Assembly: GCA_027490345.1 (NCBI GenBank)
Contig: JAIXYF010000351.1
Span: 1 to 14,502 of the forward strand
Direction: 5' to 3'
Source: Novosphingobium sp.
Lineage (GTDB): Bacteria; Pseudomonadota; Alphaproteobacteria; Sphingomonadales; Sphingomonadaceae
DNA: 14,502 bases
The notes under the pieces were generated by a model, which searched no databases, was not told the DNA's origin, and was given only the letters and a program-made list of their open reading frames with translations. Shown here in pieces: positions 6,324 through 13,596 of the stretch. Positions within the stretch are counted from its first letter, which is position 1. Every line of letters starts with the position of its first letter. Position numbers and translations under genes: made by a program.

Positions 6324-8045
6324 ATGATCCCGGACATGGACCGGATCTGGCGCAAGTTTGTGCTGTTCGGGCTGGTGGCGCTGCTATCCGGCCTGTTTGC
6401 CGCGCCTGCCGCCGCCGCACCGATCACCGCGAGCCAGACCTGCCATGCTTCGGCAGACGCAGGCGAAACCTCCCGCGATCAGGGGCGCGCGCCGCAGCGC
6501 TGGATCTGTTCGCCAGAAGCGTACGATATCGGGCCGCAGCACCTGTACTTGCGCTTCCGCCTTACCGATGCGGCCCAGCCCCGCGCGCAAAGCCTGGTCA
6601 CCCATGCCTCGCCCTTTCGCTCAATCACGATCTGGGTGGTCGATGAGACGGGCGCCGTGCGCACCGGGCATTATACGTCGGCCTCGGCCCGCCACCTGAT
6701 TTCCGGGCCAATGATGGTGCTGCCGCTGCCGCAGACCCCGGCGCGCCCGCGCCTCATCACCGCGCGCATCGATCAGCCGTGGCACAAGACCATTGCCAGC
6801 GAGGCCCGGCTCGATAGCGCAGCCGAAGGCACCGGCTGGGATATGGCCACCGTGGTCGCCATGGCCGCGATCTGCGGGATGCTGGTCGTGCCGCTGCTGC
6901 TCAACATCGGATTCTACATCGTCCTGCGCAGGCCATTCGTGCTGTGGCATGTGGTGATGGTGGGTTTGATGCTGGTGCAGACAGTGTTTGCCACCGGCTT
7001 CATCCATATCGCCGCAGATTCCGAGGCAGCGACCGAGATCTCGATCAGCAGCCTGTGCCTGGGTGCGGTGGCAGCATCGGGCCTGATGTTCCTCGCCACT
7101 TTCCTCGAACCCGAAGCGCTTTCGCCAAGGCTGCGCCGCCTGATCGTGGCCTGTGCACCGCTGGTCATGGCCGGAGGCGTGTTCACCGCGCTGCCGGTGG
7201 AGGCGCTGCGCCCGTGGAGCGCGCTGGGCATTCACTGCGCCGTATCGCTGGCCATCACGCTGATCGTGTGCGGCCTGATCAATGCATGGCAGCGCGGCAG
7301 CAAGCTTGTCTCGTTCCTGCTGGTGGGCTGGAGCCCGACGCTGATAGTCGGGGTCTACCGCATCGGCTGCTATCTTCTCCCCCATGCCCGGCCGACCGAA
7401 TCAGTCGTCGTGTTCCAGCTGGCTCTGGCCGCCGAAGTGCTGGCCAATTCGCTGGGCATCGTGATCCGCTTTCTGGAACTGCGACGCGAACGCGATCTCG
7501 CCACCGCGCGCGCGGCCGAACTGGAAGGCGTGGCGGGCCGCGATGCGCTGACCGGGCTGTGGAACCGCCACTCGATCGAGCGCCGGTTCACCGATCTGTT
7601 TCAGCTTGGCTATCGCACAATGGCCGTGGTCGATCTCGATCATTTCAAGCGGATCAACGACCGGCACGGCCACGCGGTGGGCGATGCCGTGCTCAAGGTT
7701 GTCGCCACCGTGCTGGCCGAAGACGGCGAATCCTGCGCGATCCGCATGGGCGGCGAGGAGTTTGTGCTGCTGCTGCGCGGCCCCGGCGGTGCCGAACGCG
7801 CCGAACGCTGCCGCCGCGCGCTCAGCACGCGCATCGCTAAGTCCGTGCCCGGCCTAGGCCATGTCGTCGCCGCCAGCATGGGGCTGGTCGAGCATGATCT
7901 GGCGGGCAAGCTCGATGTCGAGTTCGCCGTGCTCTACAGCCATTGTGACCGGCTGCTCTATGAAGCCAAGCGCCTTGGCCGCAACCGCACAATGCGCGAG
8001 CGGCTGACCGGCTTCACGCCCGATCAGCAACTCCGCACGGCCTAG
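6324..8045 (+). CDS. Membrane diguanylate cyclase with 7TM sensor (7TMR-DISM-like) and GGDEF domain
   Basis: A 573-residue membrane protein predicted to make cyclic di-GMP. A signal-type segment (about residues 12-32, ending in AAPAAAA) leads to a periplasmic domain of about 140 residues resembling 7TMR-DISM extracellular domains (QHLYLRFRL, SITIWVVDETGAV); C40 and C62 could form a disulfide. Seven hydrophobic segments follow between about 175 and 385, then a short charged linker (RFLELRRERDLATARAAELEG) and the GGDEF domain, with DALTGLWNR at 407-415, the metal aspartate in DLDHFKRIND (D437) and GGEEF at 476-480. GGEEF is an active-type signature. The RxxD inhibitory site usually found five residues upstream reads DGES, so product feedback at that site is probably absent. 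The ATG at 6336 is an alternative start, and neither has a clear Shine-Dalgarno. The stop codon overlaps that of the convergent thioesterase gene. Confidence 0.92.
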   Translation: MIPDMDRIWRKFVLFGLVALLSGLFAAPAAAAPITASQTCHASADAGETSRDQGRAPQRWICSPEAYDIGPQHLYLRFRLTDAAQPRAQSLVTHASPFRSITIWVVDETGAVRTGHYTSASARHLISGPMMVLPLPQTPARPRLITARIDQPWHKTIASEARLDSAAEGTGWDMATVVAMAAICGMLVVPLLLNIGFYIVLRRPFVLWHVVMVGLMLVQTVFATGFIHIAADSEAATEISISSLCLGAVAASGLMFLATFLEPEALSPRLRRLIVACAPLVMAGGVFTALPVEALRPWSALGIHCAVSLAITLIVCGLINAWQRGSKLVSFLLVGWSPTLIVGVYRIGCYLLPHARPTESVVVFQLALAAEVLANSLGIVIRFLELRRERDLATARAAELEGVAGRDALTGLWNRHSIERRFTDLFQLGYRTMAVVDLDHFKRINDRHGHAVGDAVLKVVATVLAEDGESCAIRMGGEEFVLLLRGPGGAERAERCRRALSTRIAKSVPGLGHVVAASMGLVEHDLAGKLDVEFAVLYSHCDRLLYEAKRLGRNRTMRERLTGFTPDQQLRTA

Positions 8046-8434
8046 CTGGTAAACAGCGCCGCCATATCGGCGGGTACCCGCTGAATGCGCCCGCTCGCCT
8101 TGTCGATCAGCACCCACTGTGTGCGCGCGCTGACAATGACCTTGCCCGCGCTGTTGTGGAAATCGACCCGCCGATCAAACCGTGCGCCGCGTGGGGTATC
8201 CGGCACGAACGTCTCGGCCGTCACGCTTTCGCCCGCCGCGATATTGCCGCGATAATCGATCTCGTGCCGCGTCACGACCCAGACATAGGCGTCCTGTGCG
8301 TCCGCAGGCGCGATAGCCTCCCAGTGCGAAGTGGCCACCGCTTCCATCCATTGCACCCACACCGCATTGTTCACGTGGCCGAGCACGTCGATGTGCTCAG
8401 GTCCGGCGGTGAAAGTCTTGGTGTGCACGATCAA
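8042..8434 (-). CDS. Acyl-CoA thioesterase, 4HBT hotdog family (YbgC/FadM type)
   Basis: A 130-residue single hotdog-fold protein expected to hydrolyse acyl-CoA thioesters in the cytoplasm; the exact chain specificity cannot be read from sequence. The catalytic segment HIDVLGHVNNAVWVQWME (residues 14-31) has the aspartate of the YbgC/4-hydroxybenzoyl-CoA thioesterase type at D16 and the HVNN turn. Later strands such as HEIDYRGNIAAGESVTAET and RFDRRVDFHN fit the fold. Two starts are possible. A TTG at 8434 overlaps the oligopeptidase stop in TTGA, and a GTG at 8428 gives MHTKTFTAGPEHID. Both imply translational coupling to the oligopeptidase B gene, and no strong Shine-Dalgarno is seen. Its TAG stop shares bases with the TAG of the convergent cyclase. 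Confidence 0.88.
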   Translation of the reverse strand: MIVHTKTFTAGPEHIDVLGHVNNAVWVQWMEAVATSHWEAIAPADAQDAYVWVVTRHEIDYRGNIAAGESVTAETFVPDTPRGARFDRRVDFHNSAGKVIVSARTQWVLIDKASGRIQRVPADMAALFTS

Positions 8435-10503
8435 GTCGCGACGCCCAGTTGCGCCAGAATGAACGCAAACTCCTCCGCCGTTTCCCGCAGCCCCTCGAAC
8501 CGGCCGGACTTGCCGCCATGGCCTGCGCCCATGTTGGTCTTGAGCAGCAGTTCGTTGCTGTCAGTTTTCAGCTCGCGCAGCTTTGCCACCCATTTGGCGG
8601 GTTCCCAATACGTCACGCGCGGATCATTGAGCCCCGCCGTCACCAGCATCGGCGGATAGGCCTGAGCCTTCACCTGATCGTAGGGCGAATAGGAGCGGAT
8701 GAGATCGAACGCGGCCTTGTCCTCGATCGGATTGCCCCATTCGGGCCATTCGCCCGGAGTCAGCGGCAGCTCCGCATCGAGCATGGTCGCCAGCACATCG
8801 ACAAACGGCACATGCGCTGCCACCGCGCCCCACAGTTCGGGATCGGAATTGATCACCGCGCCCATCAGTTCCCCGCCCGCAGAGCCGCCCGCAATCGCGA
8901 TCCGGCCTGCCTGCGTGAACCCCTGTGCAATCAGCCCCTGCGCCACGTCCACAAAGTCGTGGAAGGTGTTGGTGCGCTGCTCCAGCTTGCCGCCCTTGTA
9001 CCAGCGCCGCCCCAGATCATCGCCGCCCCGGATATGCGCGATGGCATAGGCAAAGCCCCGGTCGACAAGGCTCAGCCGCGCGGTGGAGAAGCCCGGCCCG
9101 ATGGCAATGCCATAAGCGCCGTAGCCATAAAGATAGAGCGGCCCTCCCGCTTCCCGGCCTTTGCGCCACACCACGGAAACCGGCACTGCCGTACCATCGC
9201 GCGCAGTAATCTCCAGCCGCGCCGTTTCATACAGCGAAGCGTCATAGCCGCTCGGGATTTCCTGCGTCTTCAGCAGTTCCAGACGTCCATCGGCCACGTG
9301 GTAGTCGTAGACCGACGCCGGGCTGGTCATCGATTCATAGCTGACCCGCAGCGTATCCATCGCCCATTCCGGGTTGTCGCCAAGGCTCGCCTCATAGCTC
9401 GCTTCCGGAAAGGCAATCGGCTCGATCCGCGCCGGATTATCGTAATAGCGCACCTCGATCCGGTCGAGCCCGCGCACCCGGCCCTCGGTCACGTAGAAAT
9501 CGCGGAACAAGTCGAACCCAGTCAGATAGAAATCGTCCGTGCCCGCGATCAGCGTGGCCCATTCGCCGGGGCTGGCTAGCGGCGCAGTGGCCAGCCGGAA
9601 GTTCTCGTGCGTGTCGTTGGTGTGGATGAACAGCGTGTCCCCCCGCACATCGACATCGTACTCCACGCCCGTCTGCCGCGCCCTGACCAGCAGCGGCGGG
9701 GCAAGCGGATCGGCGGCGGGCACCAGCCGCACTTCGCTCGTCTCATGATCCCCTGTGGCAATTACCAGCCACTCGTCGTTGGCCGAAAGCCCGGCAGACA
9801 CGCGAAAGCCCTCGTCATCCTCGTGGTAAAGCTCCACATCGCGCTCCACCGGCGTCCCCAGCCAATGCAGCCGCGCGTTGTCCGTACGCCACTGCGCATT
9901 CGCCAGGCTATAGACCAGCGCCTTGTCGCCCGCCGCCCAGACCAGCGCCGAAAGCGTCCCCGGGATCACATCGGGCAGCACTTCGCCGGTGGCGATCACT
10001 TTGATCCGCGCGGTGAAGCGCTCCGAACCGTTGTCGTCCACCGCCCAGGCCAGCAGCCGCCCGTCGCTGGAAACCGAAAGCGCGCCCAGCCGGAAGTATT
10101 CCAGCCCCTCAGCCAGCGCCACTTCATCAAGGATAAGCTCGTCCGGACCTCCTGCGACGGGCCTGCGCCACCACTTCTTGTATTCCGCGCCTTCCTCGTA
10201 TTCGATCCAGTAGAGCCAGTCCCCGTCCTTCTGCGGCACGGACTTGTCGGCCTCCTTGATCCGCCCGCGCATCTCCGTCAGCAGCGTCTCGACCGTAGGC
10301 TGCAGCGGCTCCATCCGCGCCTCGAACCAGGCGTTCTCCGCTTCCAGATGCGCCAGCAACTCGGCATCGGTCACCTCGGGATAGCCGGGATCGCGCAGCC
10401 AGTGGTACGGGTCCTCGATCGTCACGCCGTGGTGGGTGAACGTGTGGGGCTTCTTTACCGCCACGGGTGGTGCTGCAGGGGTGGTTTCCGTCATCCCCCG
10501 CAT
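8431..10503 (-). CDS. ptrB: Oligopeptidase B-like S9 family serine peptidase
   Basis: A 690-residue cytoplasmic S9A peptidase that cuts short peptides, in the oligopeptidase B branch typically after Arg or Lys. The N-terminal segment (about 17-75, HHGVTIEDPYHWLRD) is followed by a beta-propeller (about 80-410) that limits substrate size, then the alpha/beta-hydrolase domain. The triad is S541 in GGSAGG, D627 in GLNDPRVTYWEP and H662 in GAGHGGKSGRF. LYLYGYGAYG and FAYAIAHIRGGDDLGRRWYKGGK are oligopeptidase B hallmarks. Near the P1 pocket the sequence reads GEWPEWGNP (584-592); one of the two glutamates known to select basic P1 residues appears to be proline here, so specificity may be shifted. 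ATG at 10503 or 10494 could start it. It has no signal peptide. It is first in an operon with the thioesterase and divergent from aminopeptidase P. Confidence 0.93.
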   Translation of the reverse strand: MRGMTETTPAAPPVAVKKPHTFTHHGVTIEDPYHWLRDPGYPEVTDAELLAHLEAENAWFEARMEPLQPTVETLLTEMRGRIKEADKSVPQKDGDWLYWIEYEEGAEYKKWWRRPVAGGPDELILDEVALAEGLEYFRLGALSVSSDGRLLAWAVDDNGSERFTARIKVIATGEVLPDVIPGTLSALVWAAGDKALVYSLANAQWRTDNARLHWLGTPVERDVELYHEDDEGFRVSAGLSANDEWLVIATGDHETSEVRLVPAADPLAPPLLVRARQTGVEYDVDVRGDTLFIHTNDTHENFRLATAPLASPGEWATLIAGTDDFYLTGFDLFRDFYVTEGRVRGLDRIEVRYYDNPARIEPIAFPEASYEASLGDNPEWAMDTLRVSYESMTSPASVYDYHVADGRLELLKTQEIPSGYDASLYETARLEITARDGTAVPVSVVWRKGREAGGPLYLYGYGAYGIAIGPGFSTARLSLVDRGFAYAIAHIRGGDDLGRRWYKGGKLEQRTNTFHDFVDVAQGLIAQGFTQAGRIAIAGGSAGGELMGAVINSDPELWGAVAAHVPFVDVLATMLDAELPLTPGEWPEWGNPIEDKAAFDLIRSYSPYDQVKAQAYPPMLVTAGLNDPRVTYWEPAKWVAKLRELKTDSNELLLKTNMGAGHGGKSGRFEGLRETAEEFAFILAQLGVAT

Positions 10504-10507
10504 CTAT

Positions 10508-10542
10508 GGTGCTATCCATAAGCCTGCAAGGCAGGCAGCACC
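10508..10542. repeat. Nested inverted repeats between two divergent peptidase genes
   Basis: An inner perfect hairpin pairs GCCTGC (10522-10527) with GCAGGC (10531-10536) across a 3-nt loop. An outer pair, GGTGCT (10508-10513) and AGCACC (10537-10542), flanks it, with eight unpaired bases on the left side only. It fills most of the 56-bp gap between the two starts, and no strong sigma70 hexamers were found there. It could be a regulator site or an RNA structure in the aminopeptidase leader. Confidence 0.6.
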
Positions 10543-10559
10543 GCTTCAGGACAAGACCC

Positions 10560-12365
10560 ATGCTGATGAACACCCATGAAGCCCGCCTCGAAGCCCTGCG
10601 CAAGGAACTCGCGCGGCAAGAACTCGATGGCTTCGTCATCCCGATCTCAGACGAGCACATGAGCGAATATGTCGGCGCCTATGCCCAGCGCCTCGGCTGG
10701 CTGACCGGCTTCGGCGGCTCGGCCGGCACCGCCGTCGTGCTGAAGGACAAGGCCGCGATGTTCGTCGATGGCCGCTATACGCTGCAAGTGCGCGAACAAG
10801 TCGATGGGCGGCTCTACGGCTACGAGTCCGTGCCGCAGACATCGGTCGCCGCATGGCTGGGCGAATACGCCCCCGAAGGCGCGCGCATCGGCTATGATGC
10901 CTGGCTCCACGGCAAAGGCTGGGCCGATGGCGTGGCCGCAGCGCTGAAGGCCCGGAGCGCCACTCTCGTCGCCGTGGTGCAAAACCCCATCGACGCGATC
11001 TGGCAGGACCGCCCTGCCCCCTCCACCGCCCCCGCGCTGGTCCACCCTGACGAATATGCCGGTGCCTCCGCCCACGAAAAGCGCGCCGAAGTCGCCGCAT
11101 GGCTCGCCGCGCGCGGGCTGGATGCCGCTGTCATCTCCGCGCTCGATTCGGTCGCGTGGCTGCTCAACATGCGCGGCAGCGATGTCGATTGCACGCCCGT
11201 TGCGCTGTCCTTCGTGCTCGCCCATGCCGATGGCACAGCGGACCTGTTCATCGCGCCCGAAAAGGTCACGCCCGAACTTGCCCAGCACCTCGGCAACGCG
11301 GTGCGGGTGCAGGACCGCGCTGCCTTCACGCCCGCGCTCGCAGCGCTGGCGGGCAAGAAGGTCGCGGTCGATCCCGAACGCGCGGTTGCCGCGATCTATG
11401 CCGAACTCTCGGCAGCGGGGGCCGAAGCCGTCTCGCTCACCGATCCCACCGTGCTGCCCAAGGCCCGCAAGAACCCGGTCGAACAGGCAGGCCACCGCGC
11501 CGCACAGGCGCGCGATGGCGCCGCGATCACGCGCTTCCTCCACTGGCTTTCGAACACCGCGCCGCACGGCACCGAAACCGAACTCTCCGCTGCCGCTGCC
11601 TTGCGCGCCGAGCGCGAGAAGATCGGCCTGCTGCGCGACCTGTCGTTCGATACGATTTCCGCCGCTGGCCCCAATGGCGCCAGCCCGCACTACAAGGTGG
11701 ATGAACACTCCAACCGCCAGATCGCGCCGAACAGCGTCTATCTGGTCGATTCGGGCGGCCAGTACCTCGATGGCACGACCGACATCACTCGCACCGTGTG
11801 GATCGGCCCCGATGTGCCGTCGGCGCAAGTGAAAGACCGCTTCACCCGCGTGCTCAAGGGCCACATCGCGCTCGATCAGGCGGTGTTCCCCGAAGGCACC
11901 AACGGCAGCCAGCTCGATAGCTTCGCGCGCCAGTTCCTGTGGGCCGCCGGGCTCGATTATGCGCATGGCACCGGCCACGGCGTGGGCAGCTTCCTCGCCG
12001 TCCACGAAGGCCCGCAGCGCATTGCCAAGGCGGCGGGCGGGCAGGCCGGGACCGGCCAGCCGCTGCTTCCGGGCATGATCCTTTCGAACGAGCCGGGCTA
12101 CTACAAGGCGGGCGAATACGGCATCCGCATCGAGAACCTCGTTCTGGTGGAAGAACGCGCAATTCCCGGCGCCGAGGGCCTGTTCATGGGCTTCGAGACG
12201 CTGACCTTCGCGCCAATCGACCGCACCTTGGTCGAGCCTGCGCTGCTGCTTCCGCACGAGCGCGACTGGTGGAACGCCTATCACGCCAAAGTTCGCGCAC
12301 TGCTCGCCCCGCAATTGACAGGCGCGGATCTTGCTTGGCTGGAAGCGGCCTGCGCCCCGTTGTAA
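10560..12365 (+). CDS. pepP: Xaa-Pro aminopeptidase (aminopeptidase P), M24B family, long three-domain form
   Basis: A 601-residue metallopeptidase that removes the N-terminal residue from peptides with proline in second position. Two creatinase-like N-terminal domains (about 5-130 and 150-310) precede the pita-bread catalytic domain and a C-terminal M24 extension (FETLTFAPIDRTLVEPALL onward, from about 541). The five metal ligands are present: D397 and D408 (LVDSGGQYLDGTTDITRT), H473 (GTGHGVG), E511 (NEPGYY) and E525 (IRIENLV), consistent with a two-manganese centre. At about 600 residues it resembles eukaryotic cytosolic APP1 more than the roughly 440-residue E. coli PepP. The ATG at 10560 is preferred over the longer open frame from 10467, because AGGA (10548-10551) is 8 bp upstream and the extra 31 residues overlap the divergent peptidase start. 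No signal peptide, so cytoplasmic. Confidence 0.94.
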   Translation: MLMNTHEARLEALRKELARQELDGFVIPISDEHMSEYVGAYAQRLGWLTGFGGSAGTAVVLKDKAAMFVDGRYTLQVREQVDGRLYGYESVPQTSVAAWLGEYAPEGARIGYDAWLHGKGWADGVAAALKARSATLVAVVQNPIDAIWQDRPAPSTAPALVHPDEYAGASAHEKRAEVAAWLAARGLDAAVISALDSVAWLLNMRGSDVDCTPVALSFVLAHADGTADLFIAPEKVTPELAQHLGNAVRVQDRAAFTPALAALAGKKVAVDPERAVAAIYAELSAAGAEAVSLTDPTVLPKARKNPVEQAGHRAAQARDGAAITRFLHWLSNTAPHGTETELSAAAALRAEREKIGLLRDLSFDTISAAGPNGASPHYKVDEHSNRQIAPNSVYLVDSGGQYLDGTTDITRTVWIGPDVPSAQVKDRFTRVLKGHIALDQAVFPEGTNGSQLDSFARQFLWAAGLDYAHGTGHGVGSFLAVHEGPQRIAKAAGGQAGTGQPLLPGMILSNEPGYYKAGEYGIRIENLVLVEERAIPGAEGLFMGFETLTFAPIDRTLVEPALLLPHERDWWNAYHAKVRALLAPQLTGADLAWLEAACAPL

Positions 12366-12435
12366 GTCCACTTGTTCGTGTTATGTTCCGACTATCGCGA
12401 CTCGATAAAGCAAGTTGTGCAAACAGGAGGTCCGG

Positions 12436-12810
12436 ATGATCGGCTACGTAACTTTGGGAACCAACGATCTCGCGCGCGGCGCAGCATTCTATGATGCGCT
12501 TGCGGCTGAATTGGGCACCAAGCGCATGTATGAATGGGACGGCGCCATTGCATGGGGCGAGGCGGGCGGCGCGGCCGGGATCGGGCTGATGAAGCCCTAT
12601 AATGGCGAACCGGCAACGGTGGGCAACGGCGTGATGGTCGCGCTCGAAGCGAAGGACAATGCGCAAGTGGACCGGCTTCATGCCGCCGCGCTGGCCCATG
12701 GCGGCACGTGCGAAGGCCCTCCCGGCCCGCGCGGCGAAGGCGGGTTCTATGCCGCCTATTTCCGCGATCCCGATGGCAACAAGCTGAATGCCTTCGTGAT
12801 GGGGAACTGA
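12436..12810 (+). CDS. VOC superfamily protein (glyoxalase/bleomycin-resistance type)
   Basis: A 124-residue protein with one VOC unit. It begins MIGYVTLGTNDLARGAAFYDAL, the usual strand-loop-helix opening, and ends with FYAAYFRDPDGNKLNAFVMGN, the usual RDPDGN turn and last strand. VOC proteins include dioxygenases, isomerases, lyases and antibiotic-binding proteins, and the substrate cannot be told from this sequence. The common first-strand metal histidine is not evident (YVTLGTND), so metal binding would need other residues or may be absent. A strong AGGAGG (12425-12430) lies 5 bp before the ATG at 12436, so the earlier in-frame ATG at 12415 is not used. It is 70 bp after pepP and probably has its own expression or is read through from pepP. 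It is unrelated in sequence to the operon that follows. Confidence 0.88.
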   Translation: MIGYVTLGTNDLARGAAFYDALAAELGTKRMYEWDGAIAWGEAGGAAGIGLMKPYNGEPATVGNGVMVALEAKDNAQVDRLHAAALAHGGTCEGPPGPRGEGGFYAAYFRDPDGNKLNAFVMGN

Positions 12811-12817
12811 AACACCC

Positions 12818-12867
12818 GCGACAAAGTGCGACAAAACGCAGTGCCTGCGGGATAACCCTGCGACAAC
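12818..12867 (+). promoter_or_regulatory. GCGACAA direct repeats and candidate promoter upstream of the EF-hand/two-component operon
   Basis: GCGACAA(A/C) occurs at 12818-12825, 12828-12835 and 12860-12867, offset by 10 and 32 bp, about one and three helical turns. OmpR-family regulators typically bind tandem direct repeats with this periodicity. The second copy supplies GCGACA (12828-12833) as a possible -35, with a 17-bp spacer to GATAAC (12851-12856) as a -10. A 5-bp hairpin, CGCAG/CTGCG (12837-12849), lies in the spacer. The inference is that the operon's own regulator binds here. Confidence 0.5.
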
Positions 12868-12931
12868 CCCGGTCTAGAAAGCAGACAGCGGAAAAAAGCC
12901 CCCGTTCCGTATGCAACAAGGACCATGATCC

Positions 12932-13594
12932 ATGAAGAAGACCGCTCTCGCCGCCTCTGCGGCTGTCGTGCTCACCGCCGCCACAGCGCTTTATGCCGCC
13001 TATCCCGCTTTCGCCCAATCTGACCGTGACCCGATGGGCGGTGCCACCGTCACTTGGGCCGAAGCCAAGACCAAGGCCGATACAATGTGGACCAAGCTGG
13101 ACGTCAACAAGGATGGCGTGCTCAATCATGCCGACCGCGAAGCAAAGATGGGCGAAATGTTTGATGGGATCGACACCAATCACGACGGTTCGATCAGCAG
13201 GGCCGAATTCACGGCCCACCACAAGGGCATGATGGAAGGCGGCTGGAAGCATGGCAAAGGCCGTGATGGTGCCGAAGGTCGTCCGCCGATGGGTGGAGGC
13301 ATGATGGGCAGAGGCGCGCACCGGATGCATGACATGGCGGAAAAGGCCGATACCAACCACGATGCCACCATCACGCGCGCCGAATTCGATGCCGCTGCCA
13401 AAGCGCGCTTCGACACCGCCGATGCCGACCACGACGGCAAACTGACCGCTGCCGAACGCCGCGCCGCATGGAAGGCCATGCGCGGGGATCGCGGCGGGCG
13501 CGGCGGCCACGGGATGGGCGGCCACGGGATGGGCGGCCATGCCATGCACGGTGACATGGGCGACACGCCGCCCACGCCGCCCCCGGCCGGTTGA
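12932..13594 (+). CDS. Secreted four-EF-hand, Met/His/Gly-rich calcium-binding protein
   Basis: A 220-residue exported protein with a signal peptide at residues 1-28 (MKK, hydrophobic core, AFA before Q29). It carries four 12-residue EF-hand loops: D57-D68 (DVNKDGVLNHAD, with Asp instead of Glu at position 12), D81-E92 (DTNHDGSISRAE), D140-E151 (DTNHDATITRAE, Ala at the glycine position) and D164-E175 (DADHDGKLTAAE). The second and fourth loops look fully canonical for Ca2+. Between the pairs is a Gly/Met-rich linker (PPMGGGMMGRGAHRMHDM, about 118-135), and the tail (about 186-212) is GGHGM-rich, suggesting additional binding of copper, nickel or zinc. It is presumably periplasmic. AAGGA (12918-12922) is 9 bp before the ATG. 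It is the first gene of an operon with a response regulator and kinase, so it may buffer or sense the ion that the system detects; this is inferred from context. Confidence 0.88.
   Translation: MKKTALAASAAVVLTAATALYAAYPAFAQSDRDPMGGATVTWAEAKTKADTMWTKLDVNKDGVLNHADREAKMGEMFDGIDTNHDGSISRAEFTAHHKGMMEGGWKHGKGRDGAEGRPPMGGGMMGRGAHRMHDMAEKADTNHDATITRAEFDAAAKARFDTADADHDGKLTAAERRAAWKAMRGDRGGRGGHGMGGHGMGGHAMHGDMGDTPPTPPPAG
13502..13546 (+). repeat. Three 15-bp tandem repeats encoding GGHGM units
   Basis: GGCGGCCACGGGATG is repeated exactly at 13502-13516 and 13517-13531, with a third copy differing at three bases at 13532-13546. In frame they encode GGHGM, GGHGM and GGHAM, residues 191-205 of the EF-hand protein. 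The unit keeps frame, so copy-number change would lengthen or shorten the His/Met tail. Confidence 0.9.
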
Positions 13595-13596
13595 AC

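Noticed and set aside
10467..10559. A 31-residue N-terminal extension of aminopeptidase P
   Set aside because: It overlaps the divergent oligopeptidase start and lacks a ribosome site, while AGGA is well placed for the ATG at 10560.
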